Below are positions 63,977-64,000 of a stretch of 64,000 nt of DNA, piece by piece. Below the pieces are notes generated by a model. That model was not told the origin of the DNA. It did not search any database and saw nothing but the letters and a program-made list of their open reading frames with translations. Source of the stretch: Paraburkholderia piptadeniae. Its GTDB lineage: Bacteria; Pseudomonadota; Gammaproteobacteria; Burkholderiales; Burkholderiaceae. The DNA lies in the NCBI RefSeq assembly GCF_900007165.1, contig NZ_CYGY02000030.1:1-64000 (forward strand), read 5' to 3'. Both the position numbers and the translations under genes were made by a program. The stretch's first letter is position 1; each line of letters opens with the position of its first letter.

Positions 63977-64000
63977 CATTCCCTCTTCCCGATAGCGTTA

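Overview
This 64 kb window comes from a high-GC beta-proteobacterium, most likely a soil or plant-associated Burkholderiaceae (Paraburkholderia/Caballeronia type). Grounds for this are the protein style, a suf operon headed by an Rrf2 gene, many LysR/GntR/TetR-controlled catabolic clusters, and Tat-exported glycosidases. The assignment was made by eye without a database search. I see no rRNA, tRNA, CRISPR array or insertion sequence.

Layout. (1) 1-3.4 kb: start of an acyl-CoA dehydrogenase, an AraC regulator and a Tat-type lipoprotein glycosidase with a duplicated N-terminal module. (2) 4.2-7.7 kb: a compact OpuC/Yeh-type osmoprotectant ABC operon (permease, binding protein, permease, ATPase), followed by a decayed response-regulator remnant. 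(3) 8.2-13.9 kb: GntR regulator divergent from an MFS transporter, an arylmalonate-decarboxylase-like protein, a hydantoinase/dihydropyrimidinase and an exported serine hydrolase; this looks like an uncharacterised catabolic operon. (4) 13.9-19.3 kb: a broken amino-acid permease, small hypothetical genes, a SAM methyltransferase and a GH28 pectinase-like enzyme. (5) 19.4-26.1 kb: complete suf operon (Rrf2 regulator, sufB, C, D, S, U, T, Rieske ferredoxin). (6) 26.5-29.6 kb: gene debris (polyester synthase remnant, Rieske fragment) around pncB and a DUF2383 gene.

(7) 30-64 kb is the most interesting part: an island that looks built for N-methylated and/or hydroxylated proline (proline betaines) or related betaines. 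It holds a GbcA/stachydrine-demethylase-like Rieske oxygenase, an FAD demethylase-type oxidase with its own ETF alpha/beta pair, an ETF-ubiquinone oxidoreductase, a trans-3-hydroxyproline dehydratase/4-hydroxyproline epimerase-like enzyme next to a pyrroline-2-carboxylate reductase-like enzyme, PutA, a separate P5C dehydrogenase, a polyamine-type ABC importer, a DMSP-lyase-like cupin, a KamA-family radical SAM enzyme with a ferredoxin, RidA with an amine oxidase, HutD and two HutG-like amidohydrolases without other hut genes. Two closely related TetR regulators each have three copies of the palindrome TGAACNNNNGTTCA upstream, six in all. The aldehyde dehydrogenase domain of PutA has lost its catalytic Cys, Glu and Asn, while an intact P5C dehydrogenase is encoded at the head of the same gene run.

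Working model (inference): the ABC system imports the betaine. The Rieske oxygenase and the FAD oxidase remove N-methyl groups, with electrons passing through ETF and ETF-QO to the quinone pool. The epimerase/dehydratase and reductase turn hydroxyproline into proline. The PutA PRODH domain makes P5C, and the separate dehydrogenase makes glutamate. The TetR pair switches the divergent importer and catabolic operons.
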